From a virus, in the IMG/VR virus record IMGVR_UViG_3300028800_000282, positions 1 to 26,738 of that record: 26,738 bases of DNA; one strand, given 5' to 3'. Below, piece after piece: positions 13,305 through 20,495 of the stretch. Below the pieces are notes generated by a model, which was given only the letters and a program-made list of their open reading frames with translations, made no database searches and was not told where the DNA came from. Position 1 is the stretch's first letter. Each line of letters opens with the position of its first letter. The position numbers and the translations under genes are program-made.

Positions 13305-14843
13305 CTAGAGCCCGAGCGCCTTCGCCGCGCCAGAGATAGCAGCGCCCGTCTGATCCTTCACCACGACCGGCCGCCCACGGAACGTCGTGTTACGGACGCC
13401 CATGTTATGCAACGCCTGAGCCGTCCCGGGCGTCAACGCGCCCCAGCCCAACAGGTCAAACGCAGCCTCAACCAAAGGACTGTCATAGGAGCCGCCCAAC
13501 ACCTGACGCATCTGCGCGTCAGTGGGATGCGGAACCTGGACGACACCCTTGCTGTTCTTCATCCCGTCCTTCTGCCACGCCTGGATTGCCGAGACGATCT
13601 CACCAATCTTCGTGTTCGCGAGATTGTTCGACGCGAGCGGCAACGGCTTCACCGGCTGGCCGCTCTTCGCCGCCGCTGCGGCCTGGCGGATCTGCTGGTT
13701 CGCGGCATCGTTCTGCTGCGTGATCTTCAACGACTGCTCACGCAAACCCTGGTTCGCCATGTTGTTCTGCTGCGTGATCTGCTGGCCCCGCAGCGTCGCC
13801 GCGACACGCGCAGCATTGTCCTGAGCCGTGACCTTCTGCCCGGACGCGGTCAGAGCGTTCTTCGCCGCATCGTTCGCGGCGGTCGTCTGCGCCGCCGCTG
13901 TCTTCACCCCGAGTCCTTCCTGCGCGATCTGATAGTTACGTTCCTGCGTCCGCAACTGCCCCAACGCGGTAGCGGTCAGCGCGCCGCGCTGCGCCTCCTC
14001 CGCCGCGATCTTCGCGTTGATCGGCTCGTTAGCCAGCGTCCCAGCGCGTCCGAGCGCGCCGATCGCCTGCGTGCCCGCCAATCCCTGTGTCGCGCCGAGG
14101 TTCGCGCCGTACGCCACATTGTTCGCCGAGTTCGCCGCCCCGAAGTTCTGCGCGGTCTGATTGTTCAACAATCCCGTCTGGCCGAGCTGCGCTGTCTGCG
14201 CCTGCAACTGCCCTGTCTGGCCGCCGTCCAGTCCGAGCGCTTGCATCCGGCCGACCGCGCCGCCCGTCGCCTGCGCGCCCAACTGCTGGATGCCCTGTTG
14301 CGTCTGATCTGACGTCGCCTGCAACTGAGCTGGAAGCGCAGCACCCGCGGCCTGCCCCTGAGCGACGCTAGCCCTCGCTGCCGCAGCCAACTGCATGTAG
14401 TAGTTGAAATCCTGCTGCTGCTCACTGTTCGTGTTGCTGTTATTCGTCGCCATCTGCGACCTGAGCTCCGACACGGGGCCGTTGATCTGCGCGTCCGCGA
14501 CCGACGATGCGGCGTTCTTCAACGCCGTCCCCGACAACGTCTGCGACGGGTCATACAACGGGTTAGCCTTCACAGCCTTCGGCTTCGGCGTCGACAGTTT
14601 CGCGGAAGGCAGCTTCGCGGTCTTCACCGTCGCGCTCTTCGGAGCGGCGGTCCCCTTCTGCCCGACCTTCACAGCCTTCTGCGCTGGCGCTTTCACAGTC
14701 CTAGCCATCGGCGCCTCGAGGTTCGCCTGGCTGCCGCCCAGCCGGCCGCCGGACACCTTCGGGCCGACACTCAGGATCTTCTGGTTCGGGACTGGCAGCA
14801 CCCTGGGGGCGGGCGCGGGACGGTTCGCCTGGCTGAACACCAT
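13305..14843 (-). CDS. Ala/Gln-rich helical virion protein, probable ejection protein (512 aa)
   Basis: The N-terminal 110 residues are basic and Lys/Pro/Ala-rich (for example KAPAQKAVKVGQKG), suited to DNA contact. Residues about 115-400 are long helices dominated by Ala, Gln, Asn and Thr. The C-terminal about 90 residues form a compact helical end (AIQAWQKDGMKNSKG, VEAAFDLLGWGALTPG). One base separates it from the 1170-aa gene, and its start overlaps the upstream stop (TGATG). The composition matches podoviral internal virion proteins. No enzyme motif. Confidence 0.65.
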   Translation of the reverse strand: MVFSQANRPAPAPRVLPVPNQKILSVGPKVSGGRLGGSQANLEAPMARTVKAPAQKAVKVGQKGTAAPKSATVKTAKLPSAKLSTPKPKAVKANPLYDPSQTLSGTALKNAASSVADAQINGPVSELRSQMATNNSNTNSEQQQDFNYYMQLAAAARASVAQGQAAGAALPAQLQATSDQTQQGIQQLGAQATGGAVGRMQALGLDGGQTGQLQAQTAQLGQTGLLNNQTAQNFGAANSANNVAYGANLGATQGLAGTQAIGALGRAGTLANEPINAKIAAEEAQRGALTATALGQLRTQERNYQIAQEGLGVKTAAAQTTAANDAAKNALTASGQKVTAQDNAARVAATLRGQQITQQNNMANQGLREQSLKITQQNDAANQQIRQAAAAAKSGQPVKPLPLASNNLANTKIGEIVSAIQAWQKDGMKNSKGVVQVPHPTDAQMRQVLGGSYDSPLVEAAFDLLGWGALTPGTAQALHNMGVRNTTFRGRPVVVKDQTGAAISGAAKALGL

Positions 14844-15670
14844 CAGAACGTCAGCGCTCCACCGCGGTTACGCCCCTGCTTCTGCGCCTGCTGCGCCACC
14901 CGCTGATTCTGCTTCGCTTGTGCCGCGCGCTGCGCCGACTGCAACTGCGCGATGTTCTGCCGTGCCGCGACCGCCGACTGCTGATCGTTCGCGGGGACCG
15001 CGCCCGCCGCGCCAAGCGTCCCGCCGCTCTTAGCGACGTTCGCTGCCGCCCTAGCGCCAGCAGCAAGCTGCAACGCGATCGTCTCATCCGACAACCCCTG
15101 GTTGACGGCAGTGATCGCGTTCTGCCAGTTCTGCGCGTCCTGCTGATATTTCAGCGTGTCCGCCCCCGATGTCTGCTGCGCCGCATGAGCGATCTGCCCG
15201 ACCGTCGTACCAAGAGCCCCGAGAGCGAACCCGCCCCGAGCGTTCTCCGCGTCCTGCGCGCGCGTCGTCTGAAGTCCCTGGTTGTACGTGATCTGCGCGA
15301 GCGCGTTCTGCAACGCCGTCCGCCCGTTCGCGAGGTCAGCGTTGTACGTGTTGATCTTCGAGTTCGCGGCGTGGGTCGCGTTCGCCAAGTCCGCGTAGTA
15401 CGTCGCGTCATACGGCGAAGCGCCCGGCGCGGGAGCTGGTGCTGCCGGAGGGGTAGCCGGCGCGGGTGCCGGCCCGGTCCCGCCGACCACCTTCGCCGCG
15501 CCAGCCAACCCTCCCGTCAACGTCGGCAACCCCTCAGTCACTGAGGGTTTCGGAAATGACAGGGTCGCGCCACCCTTCGGCGGCTTCGGAGGAGCCGTAA
15601 CCTTCGGAGGCTTCCAGCCCGTCGTATTCCCGAACGTTGTCGGCGTGGAGCCGAGATGCGTGAAACTCAC
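14843..15670 (-). CDS. Ala/Gln-rich virion protein (275 aa)
   Basis: Starts at GTG behind a near-perfect ribosome site (AGGTGATCC). Residues 1-85 are Pro/Lys/Ala-rich and probably disordered. Residues about 88-275 are helical, with Tyr/Ala/Asn repeats (YDATYYADLANATHAANSKI) and a Gln/Arg-rich basic end. It shares general design with the following 512-aa protein: disordered basic head, then Ala/Gln helices. The two may be partners in an ejection complex. Confidence 0.65.
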   Translation of the reverse strand: MSFTHLGSTPTTFGNTTGWKPPKVTAPPKPPKGGATLSFPKPSVTEGLPTLTGGLAGAAKVVGGTGPAPAPATPPAAPAPAPGASPYDATYYADLANATHAANSKINTYNADLANGRTALQNALAQITYNQGLQTTRAQDAENARGGFALGALGTTVGQIAHAAQQTSGADTLKYQQDAQNWQNAITAVNQGLSDETIALQLAAGARAAANVAKSGGTLGAAGAVPANDQQSAVAARQNIAQLQSAQRAAQAKQNQRVAQQAQKQGRNRGGALTF

Positions 15671-15679
15671 AGGATCACC

Positions 15680-15874
15680 TCACGAGTAGTGCCATGCCAA
15701 AGCCACCGGGTTCCACGTCCCCAGCTTTGAAAGGGTCGTGTCGTAGTACTGCTGCCCCGGCGCCGGGTTCGGGGGAGCAACCGCCAATACGGGGACGCAG
15801 AACGCTGATTGGATCTGCTCAAAGTTCGCGGTAGCGTCCTCGAACGCCTCAACGGTCGGATACTGAAACCGCAC
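15680..15874 (-). CDS. Small structural-type protein (64 aa)
   Basis: Starts at GTG after AAGGTGG. The sequence MRFQYPTVEAFEDATANFEQ is followed by a C-terminal segment G-Q-Q-Y-Y-D-T-T-L-S-K-L-G-T-W-N-P-V-A-L-A-W-H-Y. Such a motif (x-Y-D-T...K-x-W-N-x-x-x-W) resembles short beta units often found in phage fibre or tail proteins. It ends ten bases before the next gene. Function is uncertain. Confidence 0.6.
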   Translation of the reverse strand: MRFQYPTVEAFEDATANFEQIQSAFCVPVLAVAPPNPAPGQQYYDTTLSKLGTWNPVALAWHYS

Positions 15875-15883
15875 TTTGCCACC

Positions 15884-15912
15884 TTGCTTTCCACGGTCAG
15901 TGGGTGTACGGT
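15884..15912 (+). promoter_or_regulatory. Possible plus-strand promoter of the secreted-protein gene
   Basis: TTGCTT (15884-15889) is followed after 17 bases by TACGGT (15907-15912), a moderate sigma70-like match. It lies in the only gap upstream of the plus-strand gene, and the leader hairpin follows about where transcription would begin. Confidence 0.42.
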
Positions 15913-15925
15913 CCGCGCAAATAGC

Positions 15926-15955
15926 GGCCCGGCAGCGATTGGAGCGCCCCGGGCC
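15926..15955 (+). promoter_or_regulatory. 5' leader hairpin of the secreted-protein gene
   Basis: GGCCCGG (15926-15932) pairs with CCGGGCC (15949-15955) across 16 bases. The flanks AGCGGCCC and AGCGCC recur at similar spacing in the leader of the plus-strand HNH gene (20441-20472). The shared arrangement of hairpin, then ribosome site, then ATG suggests a common leader design of the plus-strand accessory genes. Confidence 0.5.
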
Positions 15956-15982
15956 CGGCCAAACCTCCTTGGAAGGTTCAGC

Positions 15983-16312
15983 ATGCGCAAGCTTACCGTC
16001 ATTCTCGCTGTCAGCCTCACCCTGCCCGCGTCGGCGTCAGCGCTCGGCGGCGCGTTCGCCGACTACGCGATGCGCGGCACGCGCGACCTTGCCGCCGCCC
16101 GCCACGCCATCCACGCGTACGACCAGTCCAACTACGGCGGACTCTTGCCCGCCAAGAACGTTCACGCGCGATCCTGCCGGCTTGTTCGCCTTGGCGCCGT
16201 CCGCTGCCAGATGCACCTGCGAGCCCTGTTCGGCAACTACGCGCTCGTGTCAGACTGGACCGACAACGTCACGCTCCACAATGATGCATGGCGCGTCCGT
16301 GAGATCGGCTAG
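15983..16312 (+). CDS. Plus-strand secreted small protein (109 aa)
   Basis: MRKLTVILAVSLTLPASASA is a clear signal peptide with an A-S-A cleavage site near residue 20. The mature part has two cysteines (C65, C75) in R-S-C-R-L-V-R-L-G-A-V-R-C, a pattern similar to short secreted actinobacterial domains, and ends in beta-like segments (NVTLHNDAWRVREIG). I chose the ATG at 15983 because GGAAGG lies seven bases before it and the signal peptide starts there. It is the only annotated secreted gene opposite to the late operon and has its own promoter-like site and leader hairpin, so it behaves like a moron gene that can be expressed independently. Function is unknown; cell-surface modification or exclusion is possible. 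Confidence 0.75.
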   Translation: MRKLTVILAVSLTLPASASALGGAFADYAMRGTRDLAAARHAIHAYDQSNYGGLLPAKNVHARSCRLVRLGAVRCQMHLRALFGNYALVSDWTDNVTLHNDAWRVREIG

Positions 16313-16313
16313 T
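16286..16313 (+). repeat. 28-bp direct repeat, copy 1 (3' end of secreted-protein gene)
   Basis: Perfectly repeated at 16516-16543, 230 bases away. This copy encodes the last residues and stop codon of the secreted protein (A-W-R-V-R-E-I-G and TAG). Confidence 0.9.
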
Positions 16314-16317
16314 GCTA

Positions 16318-16356
16318 GCCAGCTCGGCTGGCAGGTCGCTACAGTGGGCTAGCGAC
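16318..16356 (+). terminator. Tandem hairpins after the secreted-protein gene
   Basis: Two hairpins follow the stop codon. GCCAGC (16318-16323) pairs with GCTGGC (16327-16332) around TCG, and GTCGCTA (16335-16341) pairs with TAGCGAC (16350-16356). There is no U tract, so these would be GC-type or read-through-limiting terminators. Confidence 0.45.
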
Positions 16357-16388
16357 ATGGACTGGCGCTGCGCTCGATAAGGAGAGCT

Positions 16389-16505
16389 ATGATAACCCGA
16401 CTGCTTGCCGCGCTGTCGACCTATCGACATTGGCGACGACAGGGGAACCAGACGCGTCGCACTGCATTGCGTGCCGCCGCTAGCCGGTTCCGCTGTGCTC
16501 GATAG
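16389..16505 (+). CDS. Plus-strand basic micro-protein (38 aa)
   Basis: Preceded by AAGGAG five bases before the ATG. The peptide starts MITRLLAALSTYRHWRRQGN and continues as an Arg/Ala-rich basic helix. It sits entirely between the two 28-bp repeats. The good ribosome site favours translation; the short length and GC-rich context argue for caution. No known family. Confidence 0.42.
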   Translation: MITRLLAALSTYRHWRRQGNQTRRTALRAAASRFRCAR

Positions 16506-16515
16506 TCACCCGAAA

Positions 16516-16543
16516 GCATGGCGCGTCCGTGAGATCGGCTAGT
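16516..16543 (+). repeat. 28-bp direct repeat, copy 2 (overlaps 3' end of minus-strand structural gene)
   Basis: Identical to 16286-16313. This copy includes the stop codon of the minus-strand 234-aa gene (16539-16541). It is a detached copy of the secreted gene's 3' end, so the 202 bases between the repeats look inserted or duplicated. Confidence 0.9.
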
Positions 16544-17243
16544 CGAAACTGAGCGCCTGCACGTACAAGCGACGATTCTTCGCGGTCACAGACCCGCTCG
16601 AAGCCGCATACTGCACGCTCACCGTGTACGACCCGGCCGTCGCAAACGCGTAGCACGGACCGCCAGTCCGCTGGTTGAACCCGCCGTTGTCGTTCGTGAC
16701 CGCCAGCACCTGACCCAACGCCACGTCCCCCGTGTACGGCAACGCCGCAGACGCCGACTGGACGCTGCACAAGCCCCCGTTATACGTGGCGAGCATCATG
16801 TCCTGGTTCGGGGATGCTACGCCGCCAGTGACCGCAACCTGCGCGATCGGCGAAGCGAAACTCTCGTCGTACGTGGAGAGCTGTACAGCGTTGAGAAAGA
16901 TCGCGGCCTGCCCATGCCCCGCGGAACTCTCCTGCCACGTCGCGTGGTACCAGATCGCAAGCATCCCATTAGCCGCAAGCTGGATGCCGGTCACCTGATC
17001 AGGGGTCGTCAACGTCCCAAACGCCGTGTTCGTCCGCGTCTCGGTCGTCGCGATGATCGACGCGCCCTTCACCTTCGTCCCAGAGTTGATGCCCGCCGAC
17101 GTCAACACCGACGCTGCGAGATTGCTGGAATCCAAGTTCCCGTTGATCACCGTCTGGATCGTCGTCAACCCCGAAGCGATCTTCGGGTCCTCCGTCGAAT
17201 TGGGGTTCCCGACCGTAGGAATCTGAATCGCGATCGTGCCCAT
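16539..17243 (-). CDS. Virion-type protein following the nozzle gene (234 aa)
   Basis: Mostly beta-rich and Ala/Ser/Thr-rich. An N-terminal region of parallel-stacked type (TIQTVINGNLDSSNLAASVL) resembles the shaft of fibre proteins. The C-terminal region (about 100-230) has Gly/Thr-rich strands and the segment P-C-Y-A-F-A-T-A-G-S-Y-T-V-S-V-Q-Y-A-A-S-S-G typical of phage tail appendage domains. The ATG overlaps the nozzle gene's stop (TGATG). It is probably a tail fibre, spike or distal tail component. No enzymatic motif seen. Confidence 0.66.
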   Translation of the reverse strand: MGTIAIQIPTVGNPNSTEDPKIASGLTTIQTVINGNLDSSNLAASVLTSAGINSGTKVKGASIIATTETRTNTAFGTLTTPDQVTGIQLAANGMLAIWYHATWQESSAGHGQAAIFLNAVQLSTYDESFASPIAQVAVTGGVASPNQDMMLATYNGGLCSVQSASAALPYTGDVALGQVLAVTNDNGGFNQRTGGPCYAFATAGSYTVSVQYAASSGSVTAKNRRLYVQALSFD

Positions 17244-18749
17244 CAGCTGACCACCAAGTCCTTTCTATCCTCCACCATGAGCACGTAGCTCGCTACCAGG
17301 TCCGCTGTCGTGGATGTGCTGCTAAACACGATGCTGACCGCGTTATGCACTCCCAGGCTATAAGCGCGAGCGCGGCTGATGCTTGGCGTGTCCCCGAACA
17401 GTCCCGCCCCGCCGAACGTTGACCCGTCCGCCGCCCCAAAGTTTGATCCGCCCTGCGCGAACGCGTCCGTGAGCCACGTGACCTCACCGCCAGCAAAGTC
17501 GGTGCCGATGCCGAAGTCAACCGTCCCGTACCCGTCAAACCGGATCTGACGGAACCGCTTACGGAAGTACGGGGTCGGGAACCGGCGACGCCGATAGAAC
17601 GTTGGGGACTGCCACGGTCCTCGCCACCGCCACGTGAACGGCGTCCCATTGTCCGTGTAGACGCCCGGGACGAAGCACTGATCAACGATCGCTGACCCGG
17701 ACGATTTCGCGCTGTACAGGCCCGGACTTGCGGATGGATGCCAGATCGCGAACTGGCTGCTCCCGAACGTGTGCAGCCACCACGAATTCAACGCGCTGTC
17801 AAAGTCAAGAGTGCTCTCGTTCGATCCGACGCCGTCAGACAGGTCGACGCTCAAATAGTAGTGGCCGTTGAAATACGTGCCGACCGCCGCAGTCCGCGTC
17901 TGAATCGCGTTGATTGTCGGCTGGATCTGATCGCTGATTGGCGTCAGTTTCGACCCGTTCGTCAAATAGACGCCGCGGTCCTCAGCGAGAAAGTACGTGC
18001 CCTCTGGCGCCTGAGCGATACTCCGGTTAGACACGCATCCGATGTTGTCGCTGAGCCGGCGCGCGTCGCCCGTGTTGAAATCCGTGATCACATATAACTT
18101 CCGGCGCTTCGTGACGAGAATGTACGGTCCGACGTGCCCGAGGCCGGTGATCGGCTCGCCGTCATTCTCGTCGAACACGGCAACGTTCGCTGCAGGCCAC
18201 GTCACAGGCCCGCTGTTCTCCGGGATTAGATCGCTGAAGTACACGCGCGCTGGGGAACTCGCGACCCCGGAAACCCAGATGCGGTTGCCCGCCAACACCA
18301 TGTACTTCCCGTTCTGAAGCGTCCCCGATGTGGCTGTCCACGCGGTTGTTGACCCAGACCCGGACCATTGCTGCGGAGCGTCAACCCCGTTCATGCCGTA
18401 GAGAGGACCGCTGCCGGTCACGCTCTGAGACTGAACCCACTCCCACGGGCTATTAGCCGTCAATCCCGTCTTGATCGCGGTGGCTGTCCCGCCCGTCGTG
18501 ATGCTGTAAAGGCTCGTGCCGCCCGCACCGATCAGGAACGGTGTTGCGGCCTCATACCCGTACAGGCTGTTCAGCGCGTCCGCGGGAGTGCTGAACGTGA
18601 CCAGTCCGGAGCGTTTGACGATCGCTCCAGCGACCGTCCCCTGAACGTTCTGTAGGTCGCGCGCCTGGTCATCCGTGACAAGGTACGGGGCGTCCCGCGT
18701 GTTGAGCCCGCCGTGAAAGTCAGTGTAGTCGAAAAGGCAAGCTGGTCAT
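17243..18749 (-). CDS. Nozzle/tail-hub-like protein, frame change near 5' end
   Basis: With the ATG at 18749 behind GCAGGAGG, frame zero reads M-T-S-L-P-F then stops after nine codons. Removing one T from the TTTT at 18735-18732 (or a +1 shift there) joins it to the long frame and gives 501 residues starting MTSLPFDYTDFHGGLNTRDA. The D-F-x-G-G-L-N-x-R-D-A-P opening is typical of podoviral tail-hub proteins analogous to the P22 gp10 nozzle. The body has repeated beta units with W and Y (propeller-like: NGKYMVLAGNRIWVSG, EGTYFLAEDRGVYLTNG). Without the frame change the first usable start is a TTG at 18463 with no ribosome site, and that would remove the conserved N-terminus. It follows the connector adaptor gene, as expected for the head-to-tail order. 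Confidence 0.74.
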
Positions 18750-18771
18750 CAGCTACGCCGACCTCCTGCGG

Positions 18772-19428
18772 CTACCATCCGGCGCCGTAGAGCGTCCATT
18801 GGTTCGCAGGCCCCAACGTCTTACCGTCATCCCACATCGAGCTCGACTGCGTAGGACCATCCGCCGAGGGGAACTTCGCGTCCGCGGCGAACTGTGCGAG
18901 CTCCGTGTTCCACCGGTTCATCCAGTACTGCCCCATGACCGGGTCGTCATCCGCCTCGAAAGCCATCCATGTCGCGTACACGATCAGTGCGTGATGCCAG
19001 TCCGTCGGCAGGTTCGGTGTGTCCGTGTCCACCGACAGGATCGACGGCATCTTCCAGTACCGCATCTCGAGCGTGTACACGTTGTCTGGTGTTGGCCACA
19101 GTCGAATGTTGTTCGCGACGAGCGCGTAGAAGCACGGCGCGCCGTTGCTCATCCCGGACCGGTCGATGTCTCGGACGCTGACGTACTCCATCTCGACGCG
19201 GCGGAACACGTCAAAGAGGGATTCCATCCGGCCGAAATCCGCCGGCCATAGGTACGTGTCAACCCCCGAAGTGGTGTTGAACGGATTGTTTGTCTGGTCG
19301 GCGTAGTAGTCGACGCGACGGGCGATCAACGCTGCAGCATCGTTGATCCACTGAGTGATCCGCGATCCGTACTGCACGCTATCGAACCCGCGATCTAGCA
19401 CCTCGGTACGCATCTGCAGAAGGTTCAA
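18772..19428 (-). CDS. Head-tail connector adaptor (SU10/P22 gp4-like)
   Basis: A 218-aa protein starting at TTG in a TTGA overlap with the zinc-ribbon gene. The N-terminus (NLLQMRTEVLDRGFDSVQYG, then I-T-Q-W-I-N-D-A) and the middle W-P-A-D-F, I-R-L-W-P-T-P-D and L-E-M-R-Y-W-K-M-P segments match the helical-bundle adaptor family that sits below the portal in podoviruses. A Trp-rich C-terminal region (M-G-Q-Y-W-M-N-R-W-N) fits too. The adaptor ring links portal to nozzle, and gene order agrees. Confidence 0.76.
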   Translation of the reverse strand: MNLLQMRTEVLDRGFDSVQYGSRITQWINDAAALIARRVDYYADQTNNPFNTTSGVDTYLWPADFGRMESLFDVFRRVEMEYVSVRDIDRSGMSNGAPCFYALVANNIRLWPTPDNVYTLEMRYWKMPSILSVDTDTPNLPTDWHHALIVYATWMAFEADDDPVMGQYWMNRWNTELAQFAADAKFPSADGPTQSSSMWDDGKTLGPANQWTLYGAGW

Positions 19429-19631
19429 GGGTTCCGTCCTTTCATCCGGCGGGCGGACCTGAGCACGCGGTTCATGTCAGCCCTCGTCATCTTCACGCCC
19501 GACGGTCGAGGTCCCGTCTTCACGATCAGCCGAATCGGACGCTCGCACGATGAGCACTTCAGCAGATCAAACCCGGGGAACACGGAAACGACAACGGTCA
19601 TGCTGCCGCCGCACGCCCGACAGTCGCTCAC
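19425..19631 (-). CDS. Zinc-ribbon protein in head module (68 aa)
   Basis: Starts at GTG overlapping the upstream stop by four bases. C4-x2-C7 and C26-x2-C29 form a compact zinc ribbon (CRACGGS and CSSCERP). The C-terminal half is a basic helix (ADMNRVLRSARRMKGRNP). Encoded between a head-completion-type gene and the connector adaptor, it may be a minor structural or assembly factor. Confidence 0.68.
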   Translation of the reverse strand: MSDCRACGGSMTVVVSVFPGFDLLKCSSCERPIRLIVKTGPRPSGVKMTRADMNRVLRSARRMKGRNP

Positions 19632-20083
19632 GGCCGGAACGCCCGACCCTTATACCGGACGCCCAGGTCCTTCCGGATCGCGTGCGCCGCCTGCTCCGCG
19701 ATCGGACCGACCCGCTCCCGGAACGCTTCCCTTGCGGACGCCTTCGCCTGAGCGTTCTTCCGCTCAACCTCCGCCGCGTAATCGTACGTGCTTGACCCGA
19801 CCTCCATCACCTTCCGGACAACACGCTGATCCAACCCAGACCACGTCCCCGACCGAGTCTGGTGAGCCTGGACGGTCAGGACCAGGTACGTGTCCCGACC
19901 GTCCTCGCTCTCGTGGTACACCGCCCAGAACGGCGGACTGCCGTTCTCCGCGAACCGAACCCGCAGATGAGGGTCGATCCGCTTCAGGTCAGCGGCGACA
20001 CCGCCGGCATCCTCGCTGATCTCCACCATCCGGCCGTCCCTAGCCCGAAGGATCTGACTGACGTGAGCCGGTTCGACGCGCAT
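19628..20083 (-). CDS. Head-module protein of unknown function (151 aa)
   Basis: The N-terminus MRVEPAHVSQILRARDGRMV, a middle with F-W-A-V-Y-H-E and Y-L-V-L-T-V-Q, and a helical C-terminus with Y-D-Y-A-A-E-V-E-R-K and G-P-I-A-E-Q-A-A-H-A-I-R-K-D-L-G. This layout recurs in phage head modules just after the capsid gene. The ATG overlaps the preceding stop (TGATG). The precise role (head completion or minor virion component) is not known. Confidence 0.68.
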   Translation of the reverse strand: MRVEPAHVSQILRARDGRMVEISEDAGGVAADLKRIDPHLRVRFAENGSPPFWAVYHESEDGRDTYLVLTVQAHQTRSGTWSGLDQRVVRKVMEVGSSTYDYAAEVERKNAQAKASAREAFRERVGPIAEQAAHAIRKDLGVRYKGRAFRP

Positions 20084-20403
20084 CAGAACGTAGGGAAGCC
20101 CTTGCCGTGAGCAACAATCCGGACGACGACAGCGCTCAGATCCGTCGCGTTCGACACTTCCGTCCCGCCGCTGTACGCCTTCAGCTTCGAGTTCGCGTAG
20201 TCGTACGCGAACGTGTGCCCCGTCGTCGTCGCAAACGCAACGATGAAATCCAGGCTCATGTCCACGCCCAACGTCGCCGCCGTCAACGCATACCCGTTCG
20301 TGGGGTACGAGTTGTCGAGCGTCGCATCAACGCACACCTCGCGGCGGTTCCCGATGACGTGGTTTCGGGAATCGACGTTCACCTTGGCGATCGTGATAGC
20401 CAC
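20083..20403 (-). CDS. Small capsid-associated beta protein (106 aa)
   Basis: Starts at GTG behind AGGAGG. Two beta-rich halves: MAITIAKVNVDSRNHVIGNR, Y-P-T-N-G-Y-A-L-T-A-A-T-L-G-V, then F-A-Y-D-Y-A-N-S-K-L-K-A-Y-S-G-G-T-E-V. The P-T-G/N-G-Y-A-L plus Y-D-Y-x-N-x-K-L-K-A-Y pattern is common among small phage proteins encoded right after the major capsid protein, often considered head decoration or minor structural proteins. It would normally follow the capsid gene directly, but here the plus-strand HNH gene intervenes. Confidence 0.72.
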   Translation of the reverse strand: MAITIAKVNVDSRNHVIGNRREVCVDATLDNSYPTNGYALTAATLGVDMSLDFIVAFATTTGHTFAYDYANSKLKAYSGGTEVSNATDLSAVVVRIVAHGKGFPTF

Positions 20404-20418
20404 AGGGTTTCCTCCTGT
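20402..20418 (-). promoter_or_regulatory. Hairpin presenting the ribosome site of the 106-aa gene
   Basis: On the minus strand ACAGG and CCTGT pair around AGGAAAC; the GTG start codon overlaps the 3' arm. The Shine-Dalgarno sequence is partly in the stem and loop. It is one of three short hairpins at ribosome sites in this window. Confidence 0.4.
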
Positions 20419-20443
20419 ATCATTCAGGGTTCATTACGAAAGC

Positions 20444-20472
20444 GGCCCCGCGACGTGTCAGCGCCCGGGGCC
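20444..20472 (+). promoter_or_regulatory. 5' leader hairpin of the HNH gene
   Basis: GGCCCCG (20444-20450) pairs with CGGGGCC (20466-20472). An alternative pairing of GTGTCA (20455-20460) with TGACAC (20474-20479) is possible. Flanks (AGCGGCCC, AGCGCC) resemble the leader of the plus-strand secreted gene at 15923-15955. Confidence 0.5.
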
Positions 20473-20479
20473 ATGACAC

Positions 20480-20495
20480 CAGGAGGAAAGTCCTG
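20480..20495 (+). promoter_or_regulatory. Hairpin over the HNH ribosome-binding site
   Basis: CAGGA (20480-20484) pairs with TCCTG (20491-20495) around GGAAAG, so part of the AGGAGGAAAG ribosome site lies in the stem immediately before the ATG at 20496. It could limit translation of a potentially harmful nuclease. Confidence 0.42.

Noticed and set aside
11927-14312. Long plus-strand open frames opposite the ejection-protein genes
   Set aside because: Arg-rich shadow sequences without domains or ribosome sites, lying over convincing minus-strand genes.
16286-16543. CRISPR-like repeats
   Set aside because: Only two copies 230 bases apart with genes between them; not an array.
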